A DNA stretch of 64,000 bases from NCBI GenBank assembly GCA_027422505.1, contig JAPQWV010000124.1, positions 1,240,001-1,304,000 on the forward strand, in the 5' to 3' direction. Every line of letters begins with the position of its first letter. Position 1 is the first letter of the stretch. Both the position numbers and the translations under genes were made by a program. The notes under the pieces are model-generated. The model did no database searches. It had not been told where the DNA came from and worked only from the letters and a program-made list of their open reading frames with translations. Positions 1-10,285 of the stretch are shown here, one piece after another. Origin of the DNA: Craterostigma plantagineum (lineage: Eukaryota > Streptophyta > Magnoliopsida > Lamiales > Linderniaceae).

Positions 1-13
1 ATATAAAATTATT

Positions 14-1260
14 GCAGGATTATCCTTAGCTCTATAAAAACAATAATAAAAACATTATATACATCCTCATTGCCGTGCAGTCTTACAATGTCCAAGTAGT
101 GCCTTCTGATAGTTGTGAATCGTACAGTCTTATAATGTTTAAGTAATGGCTGTGCAGTCTGATTGTTTTACTTTGTTTGCCTATCCCTAAAATAACCCGT
201 GACGTTTTTCCTTGGGAATTTGATGAATGGCTTATAATTTGAAATCGATTTCAATACTTTTGGGTAACTGTTTTGTTCTTTTGTAAATATCCAATTGCAT
301 TGTGTTTGAATTATATTCTTTATGTCTATGAGAGTATTACCCAAAGTTCAAGATGAATAGTAACATGTTAATTGACTGGATTTTGAAGCATAAGATTTTA
401 AATATTTAGCGAGTCTTCATAATAACAATGGGAGTCAATAATGGTAATGCTCATTAATTGATGAGCATGATGTCCCCATTCGTGGAGTTTATTTTCACAA
501 ATATCTAATTTAGATTAGTGTGTGTAGTTTTGAAATATTGGAAACGTTCAAGACTCATTACAACAACTTAAAATAGAGTAAAATCTCCCAGACTTAATAC
601 AATAGAAGATTATTGCAGAAACGCAAGACCGTGAGTGTGTAAGACGGTTGCAATTGATTTACCTGCAACACTGTGTGACCGCACACACAAGCATGAGACT
701 GCAGGCAGCAATGAGAGCGCACTACTTAACACTGTAAGACTGCACAACTACTACTTAAACATTGTAAGACTGTAAGTAGGGTTGTTGGGGGGGGGGGGGG
801 TCAATGAGCTAATATCCGTCTCCGCGAGGCAAATGGGGACGAAATCGTTCCCGTCCTCATCCCCACGGGGATCCCCGCCCGCGTGGATTCCCCGCCCCTC
901 ACTATTAAAAAATCAATTTATATTATTCTAATATTATTTAATTTATATTTTAAAGATATTTATATTATTTTATTTTAATATTATCCAAAGTATATTTTAA
1001 TATTATTTATCTTATAATATTAATCTAATATAATAAATATTATTTATACGGAGCGAGGACATCCGCGGGAAAAAATTTCCCCCTCCCCGCCCCGCGAGGA
1101 TTCCCCTTCCTATCGGGGTGGATCCCCACCCCATTATTAACAATCCTAAATGTACGATACACAACTATCAGGCGATACTACTTGAAACATTGTAAGACTG
1201 TAGACTGCATAACTGTAAGACTGTAGATATTTTTTTATTGTTTTTATAAGAGCTAAGGAT
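14..1260. mobile_element. Inverted-repeat DNA element
   Basis: About 40 bp near the left end (around GATTATCCTTAGCTCT, followed by ATAAAAACAATAATAAAAAC) recur as a close reverse complement at about 1218-1258. Between them lie many copies of a short word, CAGTCTTACAATG or its complement CATTGTAAGACTG, in both orientations. This layout of long inverted ends with subterminal repeats suits a non-autonomous DNA transposon. A one-ended related copy lies at 2477-2575. I found no clear target duplication, so the edges are approximate. No coding capacity is visible. Confidence 0.5.
777..1148. mobile_element. hAT-type MITE, nested
   Basis: The element begins TAGGGTTGTT and ends AACAATCCTA, which are near-perfect inverted ends. 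It is flanked by an imperfect 8-bp repeat (ACTGTAAG and AATGTACG, 6 of 8 identical), the duplication length of hAT elements. GC-rich arms of the CCCCGCGAGGATTCCCC kind surround an AT-rich core, and a run of about 14 G lies at 787-800. The same GGGGACGGGG arm family recurs near 20.1 and 21.3 kb. Confidence 0.6.
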
Positions 1261-2720
1261 AATCATGCATTAATTTATCCAAATGTGGTATTTATAATTA
1301 GTTTCTATCATATGCATGATCATTTTATTTAGCTGCAAGAAAGTAATCAAATTATATCAAATATAAGTACAGTGAGACCGATATTCTTCGGTCATATACC
1401 ACATTCAATAGAATCTATGGTCAAATATTCTGCTCAATGGTGTTGAAGTTAATGGTAAAGTATGTGACAACCTTGTCGTTTTATACGTCTTCTTTTATGC
1501 CTAAAATCTTGATTTATGCAAGAAACATAATTCAAGCAACGGGAACATACATTGGCCCGTGAAAACTGACCTCTAAAGGTACACACTTACTCTTTTACGT
1601 AATAGACTTTCACCGGGAATTGTCAACATTTCAATTTGAATGGCGACATTGTACCTCGATGGAGAAAGAACGGTCCTCGGTATATGAGAACTTTAACACT
1701 TCCTATAGAAACACAGTTATGTTCAGCAGTTGGCTAACAACACATGAAGTGGGAAATAGAAAAAAGTCGAACACCGCCGTAAAACCAATTGGCTTCATGT
1801 CCGTCCTCTCTATGACCCCTTCATTTAACAATCATCGTCCTCCACCGCGACCGCACACTGCTTGAACTACACAATAGTTTCTTGCATTAAAACAAACTGC
1901 CACAGAAACATAGTAAGTAAAACGGCGAAAGAAAATGTCCCTAGATTCAAATCTTTACCTTTACGACGACGATGGAAATAATATTGTTTCCATCACCCCT
2001 TTCCATGTGGCCCACGACGCCTAACCACCAATAAGCAATTTTCTTTAAGTAGTGCAGTCTCATAGCCGAGTGCGGTTTCATAGCCGTGCATCGTACAGTA
2101 TTTCTACAATGCTTCACATATTGGGCTGATTTTTGTTATCGAGTTTCAAAAATATTTTGGTAGTTGATGGACCAAAAACCTTGGAGGAATAGTGCAAAGT
2201 GTGTTTTTACCGCAAACAATGATGTAGCAAAATTTTTTTGATGGACCGCAAAGTTTCAAAAACTCTTTGCACCAGCAAAATTCTTGTATCACGAAACTCG
2301 GAGCCGTAGATTTTAATATGTCGCGATGGATCGAAAACCTTGAACAGACCGCAACGTTTCCTTTTACCGTACATTGATGTACCGAATACATTAATGTATT
2401 ACAATATATTATAATATAAATTAAGGTCAGTTGATTATTATGTAATATAAAATTATGAATCTCTTTATTGTGTAATAAAAGATTATGGCAAGATTATCCT
2501 TAGCTTTTTATAAAAACAACAATAAAAATACATATTTTCATACGGTCTTACAATGTTCAAGTAGAGCTGTGCAAAAAAAAATAGAAAGATGAATAGATAG
2601 ATGTTGGAAATTGATTCTTTTGTCATAATTGGGTTTCCTCGAGGGTTTTGCTTGGAATGGGCTAAGCAAGAAAAGGCCCTATCTTTGGTACGGTGCAAAT
2701 CCTCCCCCATGACATCCACT
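1261..2720. other. Intergenic, no gene found
   Basis: Only short chance ORFs are present. Around 2150-2390 the words GATGGACC and GCAA(A/C)GTTTC recur loosely. At 2477-2575 there is a one-ended copy of the inverted-repeat element seen at 14-1260. Confidence 0.5.
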
Positions 2721-2896
2721 ATGAAGATGATAACAGTCGGAAATATATAAATAGTAAATAAACATAGACTATGGTCCCATAAATACTAACCATAATATGG
2801 ATTAAGATAATGATGAAAACATATATAAATCCAAGTTGAAGCTCCAACAAACACACTGTTTATTCAAAGTCTTCGAAACTCATAAAAGGAACTCTT

Positions 2897-3555
2897 TTAA
2901 CATAACTTGATCCCATGAAAGCCAGCAGCTTCAAGTAGCACAGCCTTGATTTGATCTGTGCATTCAGCTTTTGCCCTCCTTCACTTTGCTGAACACAAAC
3001 ACACACACAGAAAAAAACATCTCAGAATCATTACTAAAGAATCTCAGACCCAAATAATTAACTAACTAATCTTTACTACCTCAGCCCTAGACATCCATCG
3101 AAAAACCATTGAAGCAGCTTATAACGGCTTGCTGAACGTCTAGCCCGAGATTATCCATAGCCCTGAGAGTCGACAGCAAAAGCCCCGGCCTACGACCGCA
3201 GAACACATGTATGTTCACAGCTCTCTCTTCTCTTACCCTAACCTCGACCTGCAATTTTTTTCGTTATAGAATTGCAAGAAAACCGATCGAACGAAAAAAA
3301 AAAAATGAGTGGGATGGGATATCATACCCTTGCTGGCTGTGCAGTTGGGCTTGAGAGTGGGCTAGCAAGCGTGCTCGGGCAGAGCTCTTCCTCGATTCGG
3401 GCAGCTGTAGGAGTCGGCGGGTAGAAGTTTGAAGTTGGGGTCAGCAAAGAGCTGCCCGGCGGGCTTGACTCGAGCTCGTTGTGAAGGTCGTTGATCTTCT
3501 GAAGAAGCTCCTTTAGGTAATCAATGGCATCTCCTAGTATGGAAGCTCTGTCCAT
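2897..3555 (-). pseudogene. ICE1/SCREAM-like bHLH fragment
   Basis: Three exon-like pieces match the C-terminal half of ICE1/SCREAM transcription factors. Piece A (3555-3329) starts [19 protein letters not shown], the end of the bHLH helix, and runs into a Ser/Pro segment. Piece B (3248-3080) encodes an ACT-like region ([20 protein letters not shown], then [19 protein letters not shown]). Piece C (2988-2897) ends in an AVLLEAAGFHGIKLC-like tail. In piece B the frame breaks right after SMDV (GATGTCTAGG, two bases short in a T run, giving TAG). In piece C the frame slips by one base. The upstream exon carrying the basic region and first helix is absent in the next kilobase. ICE1-type proteins regulate cold response and stomatal fate. 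This copy lacks DNA-binding residues and is most likely a duplicated, decayed fragment. Confidence 0.7.
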
Positions 3556-4358
3556 CTTTTGTATAGAGAATCACATCATTAAGGTAAATATTTAGCTGAG
3601 GTGATAAACAATGTTGATGAAATAGTAACCAAAGTAGAAATCTCCAATGCCTTGTATGGATGGGAGAGAGGGGGAGAGTTATTACAGCTCAACATATTGT
3701 GTGAAAAATCTGTGACTTGTCAAAGGCATATATGCTGTACCTATCTTTCATTTCCTCTGTCTTACCATTTATGTGTGGCCCATTGGTTAATAATACTCAA
3801 CATGGTTTATAGCTAGCCACCTCGTTCGTAAACGTTCCCCGAGCTTTGCTCCTTCGGGTATGAGGTGCTTCATTTTCCTTCTGAGGCTTCTGTAGTATAT
3901 CGACCCATCCTACATCGACTTTAAGCAAAGCCCCATCCTAAAACTGCTCCACTGGCCGGAAAAAAATTACGTGGGACTGGTCGAAACGGCTCACTTAAAC
4001 CACTCACAGTTCAAGATCTTCATATCCCTCTCCAAATAAGCCTCCACTTCCATTTCCATTTTTTCCTATCAACCGCAACATTAAGGAAACCTCACAAACA
4101 ATTGACATACAGGCAAGGAAATATCTCATGCAACACCATACTCAAAAATCACAAACCTTGGTTCCAAATTCCAATATAGATATACGGCCGAAACCTGTAC
4201 TTTGCTTTGAACATCGACTCATCCTTCAATCAAACCATGACAACAAACAAACAAAAAATGTCTCGAGAGATGACAGTAGGTCATATTGAGGACGTCAACA
4301 AATAAAGCATATACATACCTAACACACAAAATACAAATCCACGCAAATCCATGGGGAT

Positions 4359-4868
4359 TCATTCAGCTCTACCCAAGCTATCGAAGAACCATTCTTTCCT
4401 CTCAATGAACAAACCTAATTCAGCCTTTTTATCAAACAGTTTGTCTTCATCCATCTCAATAGCCACCAGAAAGTCCCGAGAGCACGCCTTGCGTTCCGTC
4501 TCGCCGGCGTCTATAAAGCCTGTATAGAGACCCACCCTTGTCATCTAAAGCTCCATCCGTGTAAGCGATTCGATACCCTAAAGAGGACTCTGATTTGATC
4601 GACTTCGGGTTTGATTGCAAAACAGGGCTCTTCCATTTCTCCACAGTCAAATCTCTCCAACCAGAATAAGCTTCGTCTTTCTGTTACTATTATTAGCAGT
4701 AGTGGCTTCGACGAAATCCTTTTTCAACTTGTTTAGTTGGCCTTTCAATCTCTTTCTCTCTCTTCTCCACTCACTTTGCTCGAACTCAAACGCCATTACC
4801 TCTTTTTCGTAATGAATATACTCCGCAATTTCTTTAACCATCGCAGTGAAAAGGACGAAGGGTCTCAA
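4359..4868 (-). pseudogene. Fragmented coding remnant, charged coiled coil
   Basis: Three successive minus-strand reading frames cover this stretch without one open frame. The first starts at an ATG near 4830 (MVKEIAEYIHYEKEVMAFEF) and continues with Glu/Arg/Lys-rich sequence of coiled-coil type (EWRRERKRLKGQLNKLKKDF). A later frame contains FLVAIEMDEDKLFDKKAELG and IERKEWFFDSLGRAE, which also read like real protein. Composition and continuity suggest a former gene broken by frameshifts. I do not recognise the family. It could instead be an exon cluster with small introns I failed to place. Confidence 0.35.
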
Positions 4869-4899
4869 ACCGAACAGACATTATTTCGCAACTGTTCGG

Positions 4900-5803
4900 C
4901 TTTCCACACCATTAAATCGTTGTTTTTCGATATCCCTTATATTAATTATTGTGAATGCAAAAGACGTTTGAAGTCCCAGCACGCCACACGTTGGCAAAAG
5001 AAAAAGACTCTTCAACAATAGTACAATGAACAGAGACATAAACAGAATGAAAGGACACCGTTTGATGGTAATAATTGGGTTCTGGGGAATATTACATGGC
5101 ATTTTGTTGCCACGTGTCATCACAATAGGGTCCCTATCCTACTTTTGTAGTATATAGATTCCTCATTAAAAAAGTTAATTTATGATTCTTTAAGTACGTC
5201 AGTCATGTGCCGACACGTGTAATTTTCCATCCATATCAACGATCATACTAATGTAAGGTCTAAATTGATTTAAATTTAACAACATCGACTACTAATTGCT
5301 TCCTTGTGTAAACATCGATAATATTTCGGATATTCTCCCTATCTTCAATAAAAAAATTTAGTTCTGAACTATGTCCATCGTACTCGGTTTCTGTAAGTAT
5401 TCTCTTCGAACTTCTTAACTCGGTGTAGTGTTATATTGTTGAGGACATTTCTCGCTCCAAGTTCTTACAGTTTTTTGTTGTGGAGACGCAGAGAGTTAAA
5501 CTTCGCCCTTCTTATTCAAGGGAATCAAAATCAACAGATTGATCAATATATTCAAGGTAAAATCCTTTGAAGTTTTAGATCTATTGGAATCTCTTCAAAG
5601 TCCTGGCTGGTACTTCAAAAATTTGATAAGTTTCTGTAAATTATATAGTTTTTTTTCGTGCTACGTCAATGATCCCTCAATGCATGTTTCAATTCACTGA
5701 TTCCAGCAGGTCTCCTTTTTTGTTGAAATGGGCAAAGGACATCAAAGGAATAAGCATGTACAATACGGTTGTTGAAAGGTCTTTGGCCCTTAAGTAAGAC
5801 TCC
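4900..5803. other. Intergenic, no gene found
   Basis: This is AT-rich sequence with no convincing ORF. It ends at the left target-site copy (TAAGACTCC, 5795-5803) of the Mutator-like element. Confidence 0.5.
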
Positions 5804-5855
5804 GGGCTATTTTAAAAAATAAGATTACTTTTGGTTTCTTTTTAAAAAAAGGAAC
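5804..5855 (+). repeat. Left terminal inverted repeat of the MULE
   Basis: It begins GGGCTATTTTAAAAAATAAG and ends AAAAAAAGGAAC. It pairs with the right end at 14304-14356, with scattered mismatches. Confidence 0.85.
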
Positions 5856-6111
5856 TTGACCGAGTCAATTAAAAAAAGAGGAACATGATTCCTTAATTAA
5901 CTAAACCCCTAATTAAGGGCCTAATTAATACCTAAATAAAAAAAAAGAAATATATATATAAAATCAAAAAAGGAAACGCACCAACCTCATTGATTAATGC
6001 ACCCACGAGCACCAAAACGAGATCTTGAAGGAAAAACGAGCTGAAGCATCCGCCGAAAATCGAAACACCCAAGCTCCAAGAAACCCAATTTCGTTCTTGA
6101 ACGCATATACA

Positions 6112-6885
6112 GTAAGTTCCGTTCATTTTAACGCCAGTTACAAGTATATATTATCGGGCATTGTAATTTCCGTTCATGTTAACGACATTTACATTTCGAG
6201 CATCGGGTATTAGATTTTCGAAGGTTTGGGTAGTTATGGGTAGCATTTTAACCTTAGATCTGTGCGAATTTGCAGAAAATTTTCGTTTTCCGATTATTCG
6301 AGTCTGTTATTCGAGTTTATTTGACTCGAAAAGTCACTCGAATAAGTTGTTTTGGCCATATAACAATTCGGACATCAAACTCGGATAAACTCGGAAACTT
6401 TACTCGATTAATACTATTGTTTATGAAATTTTACACTTACATATTATTCGATATTACAATACTCGGATAAATTATTCGAGTTAAACGTAAACTCGATTGA
6501 CTTACTCGAATAATTTTTGTTTCCGAATATTTTATTTACTCGAATAACTTTTGTTTGCAATAAAAGTTGATTTATTCCATTTATTTCTTCGATAACAACT
6601 TATCGAGTTAAATGTAAACTCGAATGACTTACCCGAATAATTTTGTTTCCGAATATTTTATTTACTCGAATAATTCTTTTGCAATAAAAGTTGATTTATT
6701 CCATTTATTTCTTCGATAACAACTTATCGAGTGTCTTCAAAATCTTAATACTCGAAGAATCTATTCGAGTTGTTTTACTACTCGAATAGTTTACTCGATT
6801 AATTTCTATTTTTCGAATATTGTAATTATTCGAATAATGCATATTGCAATTAAATTTTATTAACAATGATTTGTTTCATATGCAG
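6112..6885 (+). other. Predicted 5' leader intron of transposase gene
   Basis: A good donor (ACA|GTAAGT) at 6112 and an acceptor (CATATGCAG) ending at 6885 would join an untranslated leader to the exon whose ATG lies at 6889. Most of this intron is made of the TTATTCGAGT repeat words, so the putative element-specific motif sits inside transcribed, non-coding sequence. Confidence 0.5.
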
Positions 6886-6888
6886 GTT

Positions 6889-9156
6889 ATGCCGACCAGC
6901 ATCATGATTGATTACGATGGAGAATGGATAATTGGGAATGATAATAAATGGACATGGGTTCCACGGATGGGAACAAATATGAAGCCCATTGGGTTCGATG
7001 TCGATTGTTGTTTGCTGGACGATCTGCGGAACGAAATATACGAGACTATTGGCGTAAGCGGGAGGCCGGAGTTAAAGCTAAGTTATCAGCCATCTATGAG
7101 AGGTATGGAAGGGTGTGCTCCGTTGTATATAAAGAATGATCGAGAGTTGAAGGGTTATATATACTTAGGGGGTCCAATGGATAGACCGATTCTCCGTGTG
7201 GAGATTGGTCTCCCTACGACCCTCCACCGTCAAACTCTCGCGGATGATGAAGTTGGTCTCGTTCCAATTGAGGTTCGTAGCGATGGAGGTGGTTACATCG
7301 ATGATTATTTTGACCGTATCATCGACTTTGGCGGATGCGAAGATGTGAATTATGGGGGTGAAGGTCACAATGAGGCGAACGACCGTGATGAGAATGTTGC
7401 ATCACGGCAGAACGTGCACGTCAATTTTGATGGCGTAGACGGAGAAAATGCGGACAGGAATGATGAGGAGGAGGAGGAAGAGGAAAATGCAACTATTCCT
7501 AGCGATCGGTATTCTTTTACCGACGGTTCCACCATGAAGGTCGGTGATGAATTCGAGGATAAGAAGGCCGTCAAGAATAGGATCCAAAGAGTTGCTATAG
7601 AGGCATGCTTCGAGGTCAAGATTATAAAATCTTCCCGATCGTACTATGGCGTGAGATGCAAAGAGGATGGATGTACTTGGAGGATATGGACGGCGAAGAT
7701 TAAGGATACATCCGTATTCTCGATTCGTACGTATTGCAACACACATACGTGCGACCTTGCAAATCGGAACGCAAGACTCACTCAAGCATCGTCAACCTCC
7801 GTGAGTGATATGCTGCTTGAATCTTTTCAGGGTTCAACAAGTACACCGGCCCCTAAACTCATTCAAACAATGATGAGAAATCGTGGGATTGAAGTTTCGT
7901 ACTTCAAAGCATGGAAAGGAGGCATTTTAGCACAAAATGCAATGAAGGGTGACCCCGATGAGAGTTACAAGCTGTTGCCGTCGTACCTGTCGACGTTGAG
8001 AAGAGTGAATCCGGGAACCATAGCAAGTGTATATCTGGACGACGAGCGGAGATTTAAGCACGCATTCCTATCCCTTGGTGCTTGTATTGCGGGATACCGT
8101 CACATGAGGAAGGTTGTTTGCATAGACGGTACTTGGTTGAAAGGAAAGTATGGGGGTACGTTGCTCATTGCATCAGCGGAGGATGGCGACCGCCATCAGT
8201 TTCCTTTAGCTTGGGGCATAATCGACAATAACGAGTGCATAGAAGCTTGGTCGTGGTTCTTGAACGAGCTCTTACAAGTCGTGCCCAACGAGGACGATCT
8301 TGTCATCGTATCCGACAGATCTCCTTCTATCAAAGCCGCCGTTGCAGCCGTCTACGGTCGTGCGCACCACGGTCATTGTATTTGACACCTGTCACAAAAT
8401 ATGAAAAGCAGGTGTAAGAAGCAGGGTGCGACCGAGACGTTCATACACATTGCTAAAATATACAAGCAATGCGACTTTGATTCACAATATGGTGATTTTG
8501 AGAATAGGTTTCCCACCGCATACGCGTATTTGCAACAGACTGATACTAAGGAACGATGGAGTCGAGCCTATTCTCCGACGTCTCGCTATAACATCATGAC
8601 TACGAACGGGGTGGAATCGATTAATGCAAGACTCCGCGAAGAAAGAAAGCTACCGATCATTGCGCTTCTGGAATCGATACAGAGGCTGACGGCGGATTGG
8701 TTTGCTAGATACAGACAGCAATCTGGACAAGCAACCACGCGGTTTACCCCGACGGTGGAAATGAAGCTCCGTGAGAGGTATGAGCTAAGTCAAGGGTATG
8801 AAGTACATGAAATCTCTCCGCATGAGTACGATGTCCGATCTCCGGGGGGTCGTGCCATTGTTAACTTGCGGTCGAAGACTTGTACGTGCCGCCAATTCGA
8901 CATCGACAGGATTCCTTGTCCACATGCAATCGCGGCGAGTCTACGAGCGAACATGAGTTTCTACCCGTTGTGTTCGGAATATTATTCTGTCCTAACGTGG
9001 CAGTCTGCTTATCACGGACGAGTTTCGCCGGTTCCGGATCAAGCCGAGTGGGATACCTCGGATCAATTGGTGTTGCCGCCTCCGTTCGTAGCAAGGCGTG
9101 GTCGGAGAAAAGAAAGGAGGTTTCCGTCCGTCGGTGAGTTTGGTCGTAGACATTAA
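6889..9156 (+). pseudogene. MuDR-type MULE transposase, one nonsense codon
   Basis: One frame runs from ATG 6889 to TAA 9154-9156, interrupted only by TGA at 8383-8385. The start follows a splice acceptor and gives MPTSIMIDYDGEWI, a usual MULE N-terminus. Domains: an N-terminal region with an acidic linker (Asp/Glu-rich, about residues 165-205); the MuDR DNA-binding domain (about 208-300, with conserved YGVRCKEDGCTWRIW); the MULE catalytic domain (from about 410, VVCIDGTWLKGKYGG with the first Asp, VIVSDRSPSIKAA with the second); then downstream of the stop GVESINARLREER with the likely third acidic residue; and a SWIM zinc finger (CTCRQFDIDRIPCPHA). The stop lies in the GHC-I-x-H motif, where a Trp or Cys codon is expected, so one substitution explains it. 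Otherwise the gene looks undamaged. It would cut and join the element's ends; as written it gives a product lacking the final acidic residue and SWIM domain. Confidence 0.9.
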
Positions 9157-9867
9157 GTAAATCTTGATGTATGAGTTTGATTATGAGGTTGTATGAGTTT
9201 GATGTATGAGGTTGTATGAGATTGATGGATTATTGTGAGTTTGGCTTGATTGTAGCTTATTTCACTGTTATTCGAGTAAGATGCACAACTCGAATATTAT
9301 TAGAATAGGTCACCCGAATAATGTAACAACAAAAAGTCGAAAACGAAAACCTGAAATTATTCGAGTAAACGAATAACTCGAATAATTTACAAAAAAACCG
9401 AATACCGACTCGAATAATATCTTGTAATTCGAGTGTTCTTTTCAGAATTTTTGAACTTTAGTTATCTCGATACATAGATGTATAAATATCAATATTTCGA
9501 TGTTTTAGGGCATTCATGATGTTAATAAGTCGCTTTATGAAGATTAACAATGTTTAATAAAAGTCGTTGCATGACATACAATGAAATACATTGGTAGATA
9601 GGACTTTAGTATATACATTCCCATCAACAATATATATAACATGTATCGAAATATCAACTTGATTTTCTTTTTTTTCAAGAATCTCTATAATATCTTACTA
9701 CTTAGAAAGAAAATGTTATTTAACATGAAATGATATTTAACATGAAATGTTTTCATGTTACTTAACATTTCATGCTCATGATATAAAACAACATTTTCGA
9801 TTTTTAAATTATTCGAGTTATGTATTATACTCGAATACTTTCGAATACGCAACTCGATAAAAGTAGC

Positions 9868-10165
9868 ATTATTCGAACAAGCTCCTTCACTCGAATAACA
9901 GTGAAGGTCGACAGAAGCAACTTATCCAGTGAAGTTTATTCGAGTGCTATATGATACTCGGATTGAGCTCGAAAAGCTTACTCGTTTAATTCCCATTATT
10001 CGAACAAGATCTTTGACTCGGATAACAGTGAAGTCCGATAAAATCAACTGATCCAGTGAAGCTTATTCGGGTGCTATGAGTTACTCGAATTCGGCTCGAT
10101 TAGAATACTCGAATAATTACCATTATTCGAACAAACTCTTTCACTCGAATAACAGTGAAATTTGG
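9868..10165. repeat. Tandem repeat, ~127-bp unit, about 2.4 copies
   Basis: Units begin ATTATTCGAACAAG at about 9869, 9997 and 10123. Each contains ACTCG(A/G)ATAACAGTGAA, and the first two also CAGTGAAG(T/C)TTATTCG. They lie between the 3' ends of the two MULE genes and multiply the TTATTCGA words. Confidence 0.7.
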
Positions 10166-10285
10166 GAAAAAACAACACTGAACCTTGAACACTCTGAACA
10201 ACCTCAACAGCAACTCAACCAACCATAACACAGAACAATTCCAAATCAAAAAATCTGTACAAATATATTAAAAATCTAAAACTGT

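Noticed and set aside
6948..7785. Overlapping ORFs on both strands inside the transposase gene
   Set aside because: They are shadows of the MuDR transposase frame, which carries the conserved domains.
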